Shown in pieces: positions 23,101-30,844 of a stretch of 64,000 nt of DNA (within the stretch, counting starts at the first letter, position 1; each line of letters opens with the position of its first letter). The position numbers were made by a program, and so were the translations under genes. The notes below the pieces were generated by a model that was not told where the DNA came from, did no database searches, and worked only from the letters and a program-made list of their open reading frames with translations. This DNA is from Eutreptiella sp. 'Long Island Sound 2002' (lineage: Eukaryota > Euglenozoa > Euglenophyceae > Eutreptiales > Eutreptiaceae), in the NCBI GenBank assembly GCA_964036045.1, contig OZ038391.1, positions 42,543,621 to 42,607,620 of the forward strand, given 5' to 3'.

Positions 23101-26100
23101 TTGTGCTGGCGAAATCAAGCACTTGGCGCTCGAGAGTCTTGGTGATGTTATGTGTGTACATCACGAAGTCTTCCACCATGACCTGATTCAGAGACAGAGA
23201 GGGTTGAGGGCTTTAGATGACGACATTTAAGGCAAGTTTGTTGGGGGACTGGCATATTGTAGATGTTTGACCTCAGGGGGCGCGTGTTATTGGGTACCTC
23301 CCAGTGAGACACTCATCGCGCGACGCTTTACAGTATAATTCCAGATGAAGGCTCCCCAGTAGTGCAGGGTTGTTGAGGGTTATGTGGGTTGTTGAGGTTA
23401 ATGTGGGTCGGTCGGTTGCGTAGGCACTGCAGACTCGTCAGCCCCCTGGCTGGCTTCCGTATCAACACTCTCATATAAACAATATAAAGTCTGTGGAGAA
23501 AAAGGAGTGAAAATAAAAGGAAAGTAAAAAGAAGAAAAGAAGACCGTGCACAGAGTCACCGCCACATCTGAATTATGCAGCTAAACCAGTTGCACAAGGT
23601 AGCAACACACAGCTGCCACAGCTGAACCACAAAGCTGTACTCAGCTGCACAAAGCAACAAGACATAGTGCCACGGAGCAGCTAAATTCAGCAGCACAAAC
23701 CTGCACCACGCAACTGGTGCAGAGCAGTGAAAATTGGCTTCCCAAAGCGACCACCAACATCCACAGCAGCTACATTCAGCTACACTGAGCAACTAAACTC
23801 TGCCACACAAAACCTGCATCACAAATCGAGCAACCGGAGGGGAGGGGGGGGGGATGCATGCAAGGACCTTGAAAATGAAATGCACAAAAATGCACAACAC
23901 ATTGGAATGCAAATACAAATGATGGAACCCAGCCAACAGTTTCTAGAAACGCCCATCCATGTCACCATTGCACATCAACATCATTTGGGAAGGAACAGGG
24001 TACTTGCTATCCTACATGTACACATGCAAACTGAATAAGCATTGGAAACCTGGAGGCTTCAAAAGAATATGGATCAAGAACCTTGCACAGTACCACACTG
24101 TTTACTCCAATGCAAATAGGTTGGTAATGCATGGGTCAACCACCTGGCAATCTATGTGTCTCTGACACCTAAGTTTGGGGTCAATAGTGGGAAATTGTCA
24201 CGCTTCCAATGGGGTTAGGTCTGGTATGCCACCAGCCACATTGATTTGATTTAAAACACACACTTGCTTAAAAAATTTCACTACTTTTCAATTTTCTGCA
24301 ACATGTGGTCAATATAATCCAATGCGAAGATTGAGCCGCCTTTAGATGCAGAGATCAAGCCGGTTTTAGATGTGGTGTGAGCCTTTTCCATAATTTGGCT
24401 TCGCTGCGTTGTTATGCATGATCATGCATTCTTGTGCGTTACCCTTTATTTCATTTCTGTCATTGTCTAGCAAAAGGGGGAAAGTTTGCCGAGCGAGTGC
24501 CGTGCAAGATACTATTGTATTAACTATCCTGACTTTAACCCCAGGCTTGGGCTTGGGTTTTGGCTTGGGATTTGCAGGTGCAGGTTGGGGTTACGGTTTG
24601 GGCTGCGAAGAAGTAGAACTCGAGCTAGAAGTAGAACTTGAACTAGAACTAGAACTCAAACTTGAATTGGCACTGGCGTCAAACAATCCAACAAGGGTAC
24701 GCTGCCTTTTGGCTGCCTGCAGTGGTGCAAATGAGAAGCTTCCGAGCTTGTTTGTCATGGTCCCCATGTCGAGCACGCAGCCGGGAAAACCTGTGCATGT
24801 ACCCAACTCAAAGGACCACAGAAATTCATGGATCCCCAACTCAAGGAGCCACTCAATTTGTGGATTGCTTGGTGTGGATATGGGGTGAGGCAAAGCAGGG
24901 AGGAGTTGAAAATGGTCATGGGTGGGGAACGGGCCGAAAAAGATGCTCGGTGTGCACCATGCCGAGTGTACTAATGCTCCCCCAAATGCACATCCACACT
25001 TTGCTACTGCTGAAGATAAGATGGGGCACGATAAATGTTCGACAATGGCACACCTCTTGCTGCCAAGCAACAAAAGGTTGTCCAAATTAATGCACCAAGA
25101 ACACAGTACCCTCTCCCCCTTGAAATCTCATCCCATAGCACGTGACGGTCCCCGCCCCCCCTGGAAGGGGGGGATTGCAAGGGTGTTTCAAGGCAAACTA
25201 TGGTACCTGCAAGCAAACAGAACACAAGTGCAGCGACTTTCGCATTGATGCTCTGCCAACGTGATTCATGTAACAGGGATGTTATCGGGGGTCCAAAGGA
25301 ACGGTGAAGAATTTCTGGGTACAAGATCAGCACACTTTGAACTGTTGCACATGTTCAGTTTGCATAATGGGCACACGCTGTGTGGCACCGGCTGATGAGG
25401 AGGAGGCACTAGAGCATGGGGCTGGTTTGGCAGCCAGTTTAGCGCCCGCTTGCGCAACCCGGCCAGCTTGTTTGGGGGCTGGCTTTGCTCTTGTACACCC
25501 TGTACACCACCTTTGGAGAGAGAATATCACAGAATACACACAGGTGACTGATTCCAAGTAATGGGAAATCAATGCAAGAACGTGTGTGTGACAGTGGGGA
25601 ACACAAACCCCTACAATAGATATTGCCCCGCAAAACAGTGAAACAAAGGTCTCCCCCCTTGGGGGATTGCAAGGGGGGGGGGGGGGGTTACAAGCAAGAG
25701 CAAGTGTGCACCAATATGTGGCACGTACTTTGAAGGAATATGGTGAAGCAATGTCTCACCATCTAAAAAACAGCTCAACCTCCAGATGTAAAAACAGCTC
25801 AATCGCTGCATCCAAAACCAGCCCCATCTCCGCAACTAAAGACAGCTCAATTTCTGCATCTAAAGGCGGCCCAACCTCCGCATCTGTAAATGATTCAATC
25901 TCCAAATCTAAATGTGGCTCAATCTCTGCATCTAAAAACAACCAAATCTCTGCCTCAATCTCACATCTAAAAACGGCTCAACCTCCGCATTACTAAAATG
26001 GCCCAATCTTCGCATCTAAATAGTGATCAATCTCTGCATCCCAAAAATGGCTCAATATGTGCATCTACAACCGATTCCATTGGCGGCGGGAGATGCCCAC

Positions 26101-28181
26101 TGAGGGTCGCTCAGCGCACTGCGTGCTGAGGTAGACGTGTCACTTACCGATGTACTGCACATCCTTTTCAAGAAGGGATGCAGTGGCCCAAGGGGTTAGC
26201 ATGCAACAACGGTCCACTCCAAGGACCTCATCCCTAGGGAATCGATGGTTGTTGCACCTGACATGCCCTGCCAAGGAGGCCACTCTATGACAGATAGGGC
26301 CACAGCTCTCGCAGCCCCAAAAGAAAAGAGGTGCGTACATCTGTGCACTGGAAGTACATTGATTGAAAAAGGCGACGGGGAGACGGCAGGTGCTCTAAAT
26401 CAAATACCACTATGGCAGAACACGGGCCCGGGATATACATGTACTTCATCATGTGTATAGGCACATAGGGGGAATAATTGCCCGGTGCGCTACCTTTGTA
26501 TTAAGTATCCTGGCTCTCGCCCCAAGTTTGTCCTCACCTAGGGAAGTCCCCCAAGTAGACTGCATTGGGCCGCAAACCTTTTCTGCAAAGCACGTTGCAT
26601 GAGCCGGAATATGAGAATTGAACAACACAAAATGTCACTTAGAATGTGATTAACAAATAATATTATTCCCACAAGTGTGGGTGTCAATACATTCACAACA
26701 ATAGTGCTCCTTACGTTCATCACAAACCGTGACGGTGGAGCACTTGTGACAACACAACACACACACTTCTACCTCATCCTCTCCCTCATCCTCCGTGGCG
26801 ACTGAGTTGCTCTTGTCCGTCCAAACATGAGGCGGAACATGGTCCCATGGTCTGTAAGGAGGGCGGCCGACCTGCCTCCGAATACAAAATTGAGAAAAAT
26901 GCAATAATATACGGACGGACTAGTGCAACTCATCGGGGGCCCACATGTGGGCGGAATGGCTACATCACCCCTGCCTTCTCAGGGGTCCCCACATGGGGAC
27001 AAAATCAGACCTGGCTACGAGCCCAAGAATGGGCGGATGGGCTACATAACCCTTGCCTTCTCGGGGGTCCCCAATAGAAGGGGACAAATGTAGAAGGGTC
27101 GACATCACCCCTAAGTTCTTGGTGGCAGATAGTTTGGTGGTGGTGGGGGGGGGGGGGGGGCAGGCACGGGTGGGGAATGGTCTCAAAAAGATGCTCAGCG
27201 CGCTAATACTCCCCCACACAAACTGATTTGTTTTCAATCAAGCAACAACAAAACACATGGACAAATGGCAGAGGCTCTCACAGCCCAATAAATAAAAAAG
27301 GAGGCAAAGGAGGCAAAACATAATCACACCAATATTTTCGAATGCACAAGGTGCCGTGCTGCCCACTCTTAAACCCCAACATTATTTACTCACGTTCCTG
27401 GTTGCAGGGTCTGCCGTTATGCTGGGGGAGGGGGGGGGGGAGATTGGACACCTCATCTCATGGGAAGGCAGGTGATTTTGAGCATCTGTGGCGGTTACCC
27501 AACCCCAGTTGGGTTGTGGGGGCCAGAGAGGGGCGGAGAAACCTGCGTGTGGTTCAGGCAAAGATCCCCCGCCAAGGAGATCGCTTCGGATCCATCACCC
27601 ACAATCTTCTCCAGCAATGCTACGTCTTTCCGGGATACCTCAGAGATGAGGTCCTTGAAATCATGTAGAATCAGAATGACCCGGTTCCATGAGATAACGT
27701 ACGTCAGCCCCCATGCGGCCAGGACGCAGAAGAAGATTGACATCGTTTGCGCCATCGCAAACAATAGGGCAAACCTCATTGTTGCAACAAGGCCCCCTGA
27801 TGAAACATGCATTTCCGGCAATCGCGTGTTGGGTAGGGTCAGGGCTGGGGTCCCAAACAGATCTAAACTGGGCCACCACTGCATATGCATGTGCCGTGCC
27901 ACTGCCCGGCAACAGCGCGGCTGCCCAGCAACCGCGCATATCCACTGCCATATAATCCCCCATATCCATTGCCATATAATTCCCACACCACACCCTTGTG
28001 TCTCAGTGCATCATTGCATTTGGCACCAGAGGAGCATTGAATGAATAAAGTCCACGCGCCTCGGGCATCTTCGCCACAAGAAGAATTGCCACAGTCCAAC
28101 ACCTCTACGGCATCTATCACAGCACATCAAACACAACAGCGTTGAAGCAACAACCAGCCACAGCACCAGCATGAACTCCAT
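7656..28181 (-). CDS. Cache/HAMP receptor with degenerate class III cyclase domain (8-exon model)
   Basis: The model joins exons 28181-28103, 27796-27543, 23182-22754, 19421-18465, 17213-17002, 12464-11888, 11201-10894 and 8118-7656. The total is 3279 nt, or 1092 residues plus stop. All junctions are GT-AG and every intron phase matches. Predicted order: a hydrophobic N-terminus (residues 2-21), a second membrane segment (about 33-63), a large extracellular region (about 64-590) resembling cache domains of protist receptor cyclases, a membrane segment (about 592-616), a HAMP-like stretch, a polar linker, a class III nucleotidyl cyclase homology domain (about 819-980) and a C-terminal extension of unknown function. 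Such receptors sense an external ligand and signal through cyclic nucleotides, but here the metal-binding residues are missing (His830 and His867 replace Asp), so it is probably not catalytic. The first exon and the end of exon 4 are the least certain; an extra exon in a long intron cannot be excluded. Confidence 0.6.
8152..8541. repeat. (GAGT)n satellite-like tract in receptor intron 7
   Basis: GAGTGAGTGAGT units with GAAT, GAGG and GAGC variants occupy almost 400 bp directly upstream (in gene sense) of the exon 8 acceptor at 8119. On the gene strand it is a CTCA/ACTC-rich pyrimidine-biased tract. It creates a Ser/His/Thr-rich shadow ORF that is not a gene. Confidence 0.9.
9560..9622. repeat. 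Imperfect 63-bp palindrome (hairpin)
   Basis: ATGCCCTATGGTA then AGTGTGATC (9560-9582) pairs with GATCACAC then TACCATAGGGCAT (9596-9622) around a 13-base loop. It lies in intron 7 of the receptor gene, with no T-run or other terminator sign. Confidence 0.8.
10894..11201 (-). CDS. Receptor exon 7: class III cyclase homology core
   Basis: The acceptor is TTCTGCATCCCAG and the donor GCAAG/GTCTGA. GGVIDHISGHIIVATFNAH aligns with the family pattern GGxIDKFIGDGVMAVFNA. It is followed by AANAALKMREQL, then SGLTFGVVYVGPVGYKRYKT and EGSALTLAR, the regions preceding and containing the N-x3-R element. The second metal Asp is His867, and the Asn and Arg positions are Thr936 and Leu940. Confidence 0.7.
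11888..12464 (-). CDS. Receptor exon 6: linker and first strand of cyclase domain
   Basis: The exon starts after GTGCCATTAG and ends at CTTCAG/GTGCCC. MQNSFTVLMNRLQEYKGYIP resembles the helix found between HAMP and the catalytic domain in protist receptor cyclases. A Ser-rich linker follows, containing an exact tandem 8-residue repeat (SPRVQSAL twice, residues about 730-745). The exon ends in RKSAAILVTHAYAG, the first beta strand of a class III cyclase, with His830 where the metal-binding Asp is expected. Confidence 0.65.
12160..12209. repeat. 24-bp exact tandem repeat within receptor exon 6
   Basis: AAGGCAGACTGTACCCGAGG with the following GCTC is repeated once in tandem, giving SPRVQSAL twice in the protein without a frame change. 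Confidence 0.9.
14041..14102. repeat. 60-bp dispersed repeat, copy 1
   Basis: ACAGGGCCAAAGAGTTCTGG then ACCCATCAGTGGTGCGCTGC. The second copy at 52719-52775 keeps both blocks. Confidence 0.7.
14950..15343. mobile_element. Putative element with 17-bp terminal inverted repeats
   Basis: GAAAATTGCTCTGCGGG at 14950-14966 is repeated exactly in reverse complement at 15327-15343. The 394-bp interior contains several C- and G-runs and the TCAAAATGAT palindrome shared with 49380. No coding frame is seen. No target duplication is obvious. It lies in intron 5 of the receptor gene. Confidence 0.55.
15092..15141. repeat. Dispersed repeat with TCAAAATGAT/ATCATTTTGA palindrome, copy 1
   Basis: CCCAACATCTATGGCTCAAA is followed by CGCGCTGATCATTTTGA. 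The same order, about 80 percent identical by eye, occurs at 49365-49415. Confidence 0.65.
16508..16880. mobile_element. hAT-like non-autonomous element, copy 1
   Basis: The ends are CAGGGCGGTCCTT and its exact reverse complement (13 bp). They are flanked by a perfect 8-bp duplication, AATATGAG, at 16500-16507 and 16881-16888. CAGGG ends and 8-bp duplications are diagnostic of the hAT superfamily. The 373-bp interior has no coding capacity. It holds CATGTAGCTCATATG, then a GGCGGTTGGTGG minisatellite (about 16600-16830). It lies in intron 5 of the receptor gene. Confidence 0.85.
16600..16830. repeat. GGCGGTTGG/GGTGGTTGG minisatellite within hAT copy 1
   Basis: This is a degenerate array of 7- to 13-bp units built from GGCGGTTG and GGTGGTTG. 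It gives long glycine/tryptophan shadow ORFs that are not genes. The array in copy 2 (about 53045-53230) has a different unit order, so the arrays have changed length independently. Confidence 0.85.
17002..17213 (-). CDS. Receptor exon 5: membrane segment and HAMP-like region
   Basis: The acceptor is GTCCTGCAG. The exon encodes a polar helix, then a membrane-spanning helix (FMGLAILLGVLLITVLLGIW), then KLSKRMEEIMDRMVDAAEMR, the heptad pattern of a HAMP linker on the cytoplasmic side. The donor is placed at ACTCG/GTGTGG (phase 2), which fits the next exon. CCCAGT/GTTCAC would also keep phase and would remove two residues. Confidence 0.65.
18465..19421 (-). CDS. Receptor exon 4: extracellular cache-like region, C-terminal half
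   Basis: The exon has 319 codons, phase 0 at both ends, and unusually high GC. It contains a Cys cluster (CASTGGCGPACGYAPDC), sequons (NYT, NGT, NVS) and GVAGVDVPLEDLEDVLR, which matches the cache signature in which a conserved Asp follows a glycine-rich strand. A long charged helix then leads to the membrane. The donor is placed at CGGCAG/GTTCTT; AAGCAG/GTGCTG, 24 nt earlier, is an equally in-phase alternative. Confidence 0.65.
19915..20199. repeat. Two-copy tandem duplication, unit about 142 bp
   Basis: Unit 1 begins GACCGACCTGTCAGGG and unit 2 GACTGACCAGTCAGG. Both continue with GAGCATCC, GGGCTCCAGGCCA, GTCCACAAG and CCTCTTGTG in the same order. The copies have diverged by roughly a fifth. 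Confidence 0.7.
21484..21699 (+). CDS. Short ORF with the same SH3/Tudor-like domain
   Basis: The 71-codon frame starts MSLSWVRAGTPVFYNHSS and contains VPATILG and MRYEVKGTWSPIYVG. This matches the order GDxxFY, PATVVG, HLEYYQDG in the ORF at 58-435. It sits on the opposite strand inside intron 3 of the receptor gene, and nothing around it looks like a continuation. It is probably a remnant of a dispersed element rather than a working gene. Confidence 0.35.
   Translation: MSLSWVRAGTPVFYNHSSANEQVPATILGPLQRPGDCLGMRYEVKGTWSPIYVGTLYKVTVTVDFARHILW
22754..23182 (-). CDS. Receptor exon 3: extracellular cache-like region, N-terminal half
   Basis: The exon follows a pyrimidine-rich acceptor (CTCTCTGTCTCTGAATCAG) and ends before GTTATC. 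Its 143 codons are in phase 0 at both ends. It encodes two long helices with N-glycosylation sequons (NIT, NNT), then a segment ending ATPAGGLYWCSPE, like the dPdG.ly turn seen in cache domains. It probably lies outside the cell and forms part of the ligand-binding fold. Confidence 0.6.
24318..24372. repeat. Inverted units of the 24-bp minisatellite
   Basis: GAAGATTGAGCCGCCTTTAG then GCAGAGATCAAGCCGGTTTT is the reverse complement of the unit in the 25758-26081 array, about 1.4 kb away. Confidence 0.7.
24476..24983. mobile_element. GGGGGAA...-ended dispersed element, copy A
   Basis: The left end is GGGGGAAAGTTTGCCGAGCG; the right end read in reverse is GGGGGAGCATTAGTACACTC. Internal landmarks shared with copies B and C are TTGTATTAACTATCCTG near the left and GGTGGGGAACGGGCCGAAAA near the right. 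It contains an AGAACTTGAACTAG-type hexamer array. This is the most diverged copy. Confidence 0.5.
25758..26081. repeat. 24-bp minisatellite (CTCAATCTCTGCATCTAAAA type)
   Basis: About thirteen degenerate 24-bp units run in tandem, each with CTCAA, TCT/TCC, GCATCTAAA and a GGC/CAG end. The array gives an 8-residue repeat in one frame (SISASK-like), but it has no start or context of a gene. Two inverted units lie at about 24318-24372. Confidence 0.8.
26468..27215. mobile_element. GGGGGAA...-ended dispersed element, copy B
   Basis: The left end is GGGGGAATAATTGCCCGGTG; the right end in reverse is GGGGGAGTATTAGCGCGCTG. The first about 170 bp match copy C closely, with CCTTTGTATTAAGTATCCTG and ACAACACAAAATGTCACTT. 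The interior carries a Cys-rich ORF (26650-26904) absent from C. The right end is preceded by GGCACGGGTGGGGAATGGTC. Confidence 0.6.
26650..26904 (-). pseudogene. Cys-rich zinc-binding fragment in element copy B
   Basis: VEVCVLCCHKCSTVTVCDER then HYCCECIDTHTC gives paired CxxC motifs. The preceding part is RPPYRPWDHVPPHVW and an acidic run. The arrangement recalls the C-terminal cysteine-rich domain of piggyBac-type transposases, but no catalytic region is present and the element ends do not look like piggyBac, so the family is unsure. Confidence 0.35.
27543..27796 (-). CDS. Receptor exon 2: membrane segment and start of extracellular region
   Basis: The exon begins after TTTCATCAG and ends at CACACGCAG/GTTTCT in phase 0. 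It encodes a strongly hydrophobic helix (from ALLFAMAQTMSIFFC to WGLTYVIS) followed by an amphipathic helix (VILILHDFKDLISEV). This is the usual N-terminal layout of cache-containing receptors. The ATG at 27779 is an alternative gene start. Confidence 0.55.
28103..28181 (-). CDS. Receptor exon 1 (possible signal-anchor)
   Basis: The ATG has a favourable context (A at -3, G at +4). It opens 26 codons rich in Leu, Val and Trp, followed by a Cys/Arg-rich end (CCDRCRR). The donor GTGTTG leaves phase 1, which fits the acceptor of the next exon. It is tentative: the membrane segment in exon 2 could itself supply the N-terminus, with translation starting at the ATG at 27779. Confidence 0.35.
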
Positions 28182-29471
28182 GGTGCTGTCAGCTGACCTC
28201 ACCTGCTCAATCTGGGGTTTCGGGGGAGTACTTGGTCCACGTGCACCTTTAGAGATGGTTATCCCGTGAACAAGGGCATTATTCCTCCCCCCCCCCAAAA
28301 AAAACACTCAAAAGGGCATCGAAGAACAAAACACACAGAGCATATGTATGCCTGCCCCAGGCTGCCCCGATAGGTGCGACGTTTGCACTGCTTCACCTGC
28401 TGCCCCAGGTCACCCTGCGCATCTCACCATCAAGTCCATCAATGAGTAACACCATCTTTGTGACTGTGGCGAAGCTCCAGGTGTGCTCAAAAGGATCATT
28501 GACTATTGGTGATGCCAAATCTCTCTGGCCTGATGGGGAGAGGTTCAGCTATGACACCTCTCAGCATACACATGCTGTGATCTTCAATTGTGCCTGAGAG
28601 GCACCCCCAGTGCTATCAACATTTGCTTTTAGGAGTGCTTCCTGACTGCCCTCTGCTCCTTCGTACCTTTGCTCTTGGTACAGTCGTTCTTTGTTTTTGT
28701 TCTGACACCAGAGTTCGGCTGTCATGGCCCATGGTGTGTGTGTGTGCAGCTTGGCCGGGAAAAACAATATTAAAGAGGGAGACCCGCATGGGTCCAGGGG
28801 CCACCAAAATCAGTGCAGCGTACATTGCGTGCGCCACCCTGTCTGGCGCCCATCGGGGTCGCAGCTGGGGGCCTCGCCTAGGCCAGAACCTCTGGTGGGG
28901 CGGGGCTATGTGACCTCCGTCCCTGCATGTCCATGCCTAGCCGTGTCATGCTGCTCCACTCACGCCCGCTTCGCGCGGGGCCATGAGGCAACGGATACTG
29001 GGCTCACATACGCCCCCGTGTCACAGGCGCATGGTCATCACCACATAGTTCAGTGTTTTTCCTTGCTGCACTGCAGCGCAGACCAGTTCTGAACCACTCC
29101 AGGTGGCTGCTGACTGTGTTTTGGCCTTGGCCATCTGTACCAGGGGGGGGGTAGAAAAAAAATTCTTGGTACTGGCGTACAGCTTTTTTTTCAAGGGGTA
29201 CCCCCGGAGGGGGAGGGGGGTACGAAAAAAAAATTCGCGCGAAAATTTTTTCCGGACCCCAAAACCTGAAATTTCCTTAAGTCTACCCCACGTGTTTAGG
29301 TTTGGAAGGTGCAAGGGGAGTATTTTTCAAGGTAACCATGGATATTTCAGCCGATATGGGTGGTATTTGTGTTTAAGGGCACAAAGACCCCCGGTCTGTT
29401 CCGGCTGCAGTGCACCGCCCCACCTTGGCCTCTTATCGGCAGGAAAGAGTCCCCAGATAAGGCAATACACC
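28182..29471. other. Intergenic region upstream of the receptor gene
   Basis: It should contain the receptor promoter, but no core promoter motif could be picked out. It holds A/T-palindrome copy 1 and a small number of unconvincing ORFs. Confidence 0.4.
29183..29262. repeat. A/T-palindrome repeat, copy 1
   Basis: GGGGTACCCCCGGAGGGGGA is followed by TACGAAAAAAAAATTCGCGCG and a T-run. The order is the same as at 30228-30300. Confidence 0.75.
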
Positions 29472-29790
29472 CTATCTAGGGCGAGAAACCGAACCAGCAG
29501 CATTGAAGGACAAGGGTGATTGATGTCCATTTTGGCCGTTCTGTAGGTTGCCCAAGCCTACAGTGGACCCCACAATGTCGTGGCCCCATTGCCTTCTCGC
29601 ATGCTGGTTGATGACCGCTACACCACAATGGCTTGCCAACAAAGATTGGTTCTCAGTCGGGGTACGGTTTGTGTGTTGGTGTGTTAGTATGTTCGCTTTC
29701 TTGTGCTTCTTCTTCTTCGGAATCTGCTTCTTCTTCCGTTTCTCGGCCCGCGGGTTGCTACTACTACTGCTCTGTTTGCTGCTGCTACTC

Positions 29791-29821
<31 letters not shown>

Positions 29822-30077
29822 GATCACTGCTTCGGCTACTGCTGTTGCTGCCGCTACTACTACTGTTGTCCTCGTCCTCGTCAGGGTCATAATCTACATC
29901 ATGTTGTTCCTGAACCGCCATGACTGATGCGGCTGCTTTGTCTCCTGCCTTGAGGGCCTTCACTGCTGCTGCTGCTTGCTCTGCCACATTGTTTGCATTG
30001 GCGAGAATGTCACGTTGCAACCTGGTTGCTGAGTGGGGCACCGCTAGCGTAGCAAGGGAGGGAATCAATGGCGCCAT
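29472..30077 (-). CDS. Ser/Asn-rich low-complexity ORF, unidentified
   Basis: The N-terminal 60 residues look coding: helical, Ala-rich, with RLQRDILANANNVAEQAAAA and VMAVQEQHDVDYDPDEDED. They are followed by a Ser/Asn tract encoded by a CTG/CTA-type microsatellite, a Lys-rich basic stretch (KKKQIPKKKKHKK) and an unremarkable tail. The layout (acidic, Ser-rich, then basic) suggests a nuclear or nucleic-acid-binding protein. It lies just downstream of LINE A on the same strand and may belong to another element or to a gene with further exons. I cannot assign a family. Confidence 0.35.
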
Positions 30078-30227
30078 GCAAAAAAAAAACCCACTTACTT
30101 TTATCTCGGCAGTAGTTCATGTGCCAATGACATACAATGTGGCAAAGTGAAGGTGCCATGCAAGTTCAAGTAGCACATAGTAAAAAAATTCCTCCAGGCG
30201 AAAAAAATTCCTACATGGGGTGCCACC

Positions 30228-30300
30228 TTTTTTTTCGGGGGGTACCCCCGGAGGGGGAGGGGGCTACGAAAAAAAAATTCGCGCGAATTTTTTTTCCACC
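30228..30300. repeat. A/T-palindrome repeat, copy 2, with perfect 26-bp palindrome
   Basis: GGTACCCCCGGAGGGGGAGG, then TACG, then a 26-bp perfect palindrome at 30270-30295 with TTCGCGCGAA at its centre and 8-base A and T arms. It lies at the apparent 3' end of LINE A, which suggests it is part of that element's tail or a preferred insertion site. Confidence 0.75.
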
Positions 30301-30844
30301 CCCCCCCCTGATCTGTACATTGAGGTCAGCTCGCACCCACCACGCGCAGGGGGGGGGGGGGGGATCGGGGTGCCCCCGTCCTCTCTTGAAGGCCTGGCCT
30401 CGGCTCACCGACGCCTGCTGGTGACGCTTGGGCCGCTTAGCTGAGGGGGTCCCCCCCCTCCTGGGGTGCGCAGCCCCGCCGCTCTCGCTCTGCCCGGTGC
30501 CCCAAGCGGTATCGGTAGGGGGGGTGTCCTGTATGTCGCCTGGCGCAGCAGTGCCACACCCCCCTACCCATGTGATTGTGCGCAGCGCAAAGCCACAGCC
30601 GCGGAGTCGCGCTCGAGTTTCCGGGCGCCTAGCCACGGCGCACCGTTGTGGTGGTGTGAAAAGCACGGACCCTCCCCCTGGCGCAGATGTCGCTGCGTCT
30701 CCGCTTGGCTCCTCCACTCTGTACTGTACGCCTCTGCGTGCCCCTTCCGGTAGGACTGGTCCTGCATAGAAGTCGCTGGCGTACGCCCCGGCTGCTTTCT
30801 TCGCCCCTCCTTTGCCTGGGCATCGCTCCCGCGGCCGCGTGTTA

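Larger units (their letters stand above)
23183..27542 (-). other. Receptor intron 2 (4.4 kb)
   Basis: The intron holds element copies A and B, the 24-bp minisatellite and its inverted units, and a CAGCTGCACAAAGCAACA-type degenerate tract (23570-23830). No further exon was recognised. Confidence 0.45.

Noticed and set aside
25667-25996. Plus-strand ORF with SISASK-type repeats
   Set aside because: It is the translation of the 24-bp minisatellite and has no gene context.
29548-29927. Leu/Cys-rich plus-strand ORFs
   Set aside because: They are antisense translations of the Ser/Asn microsatellite tract.
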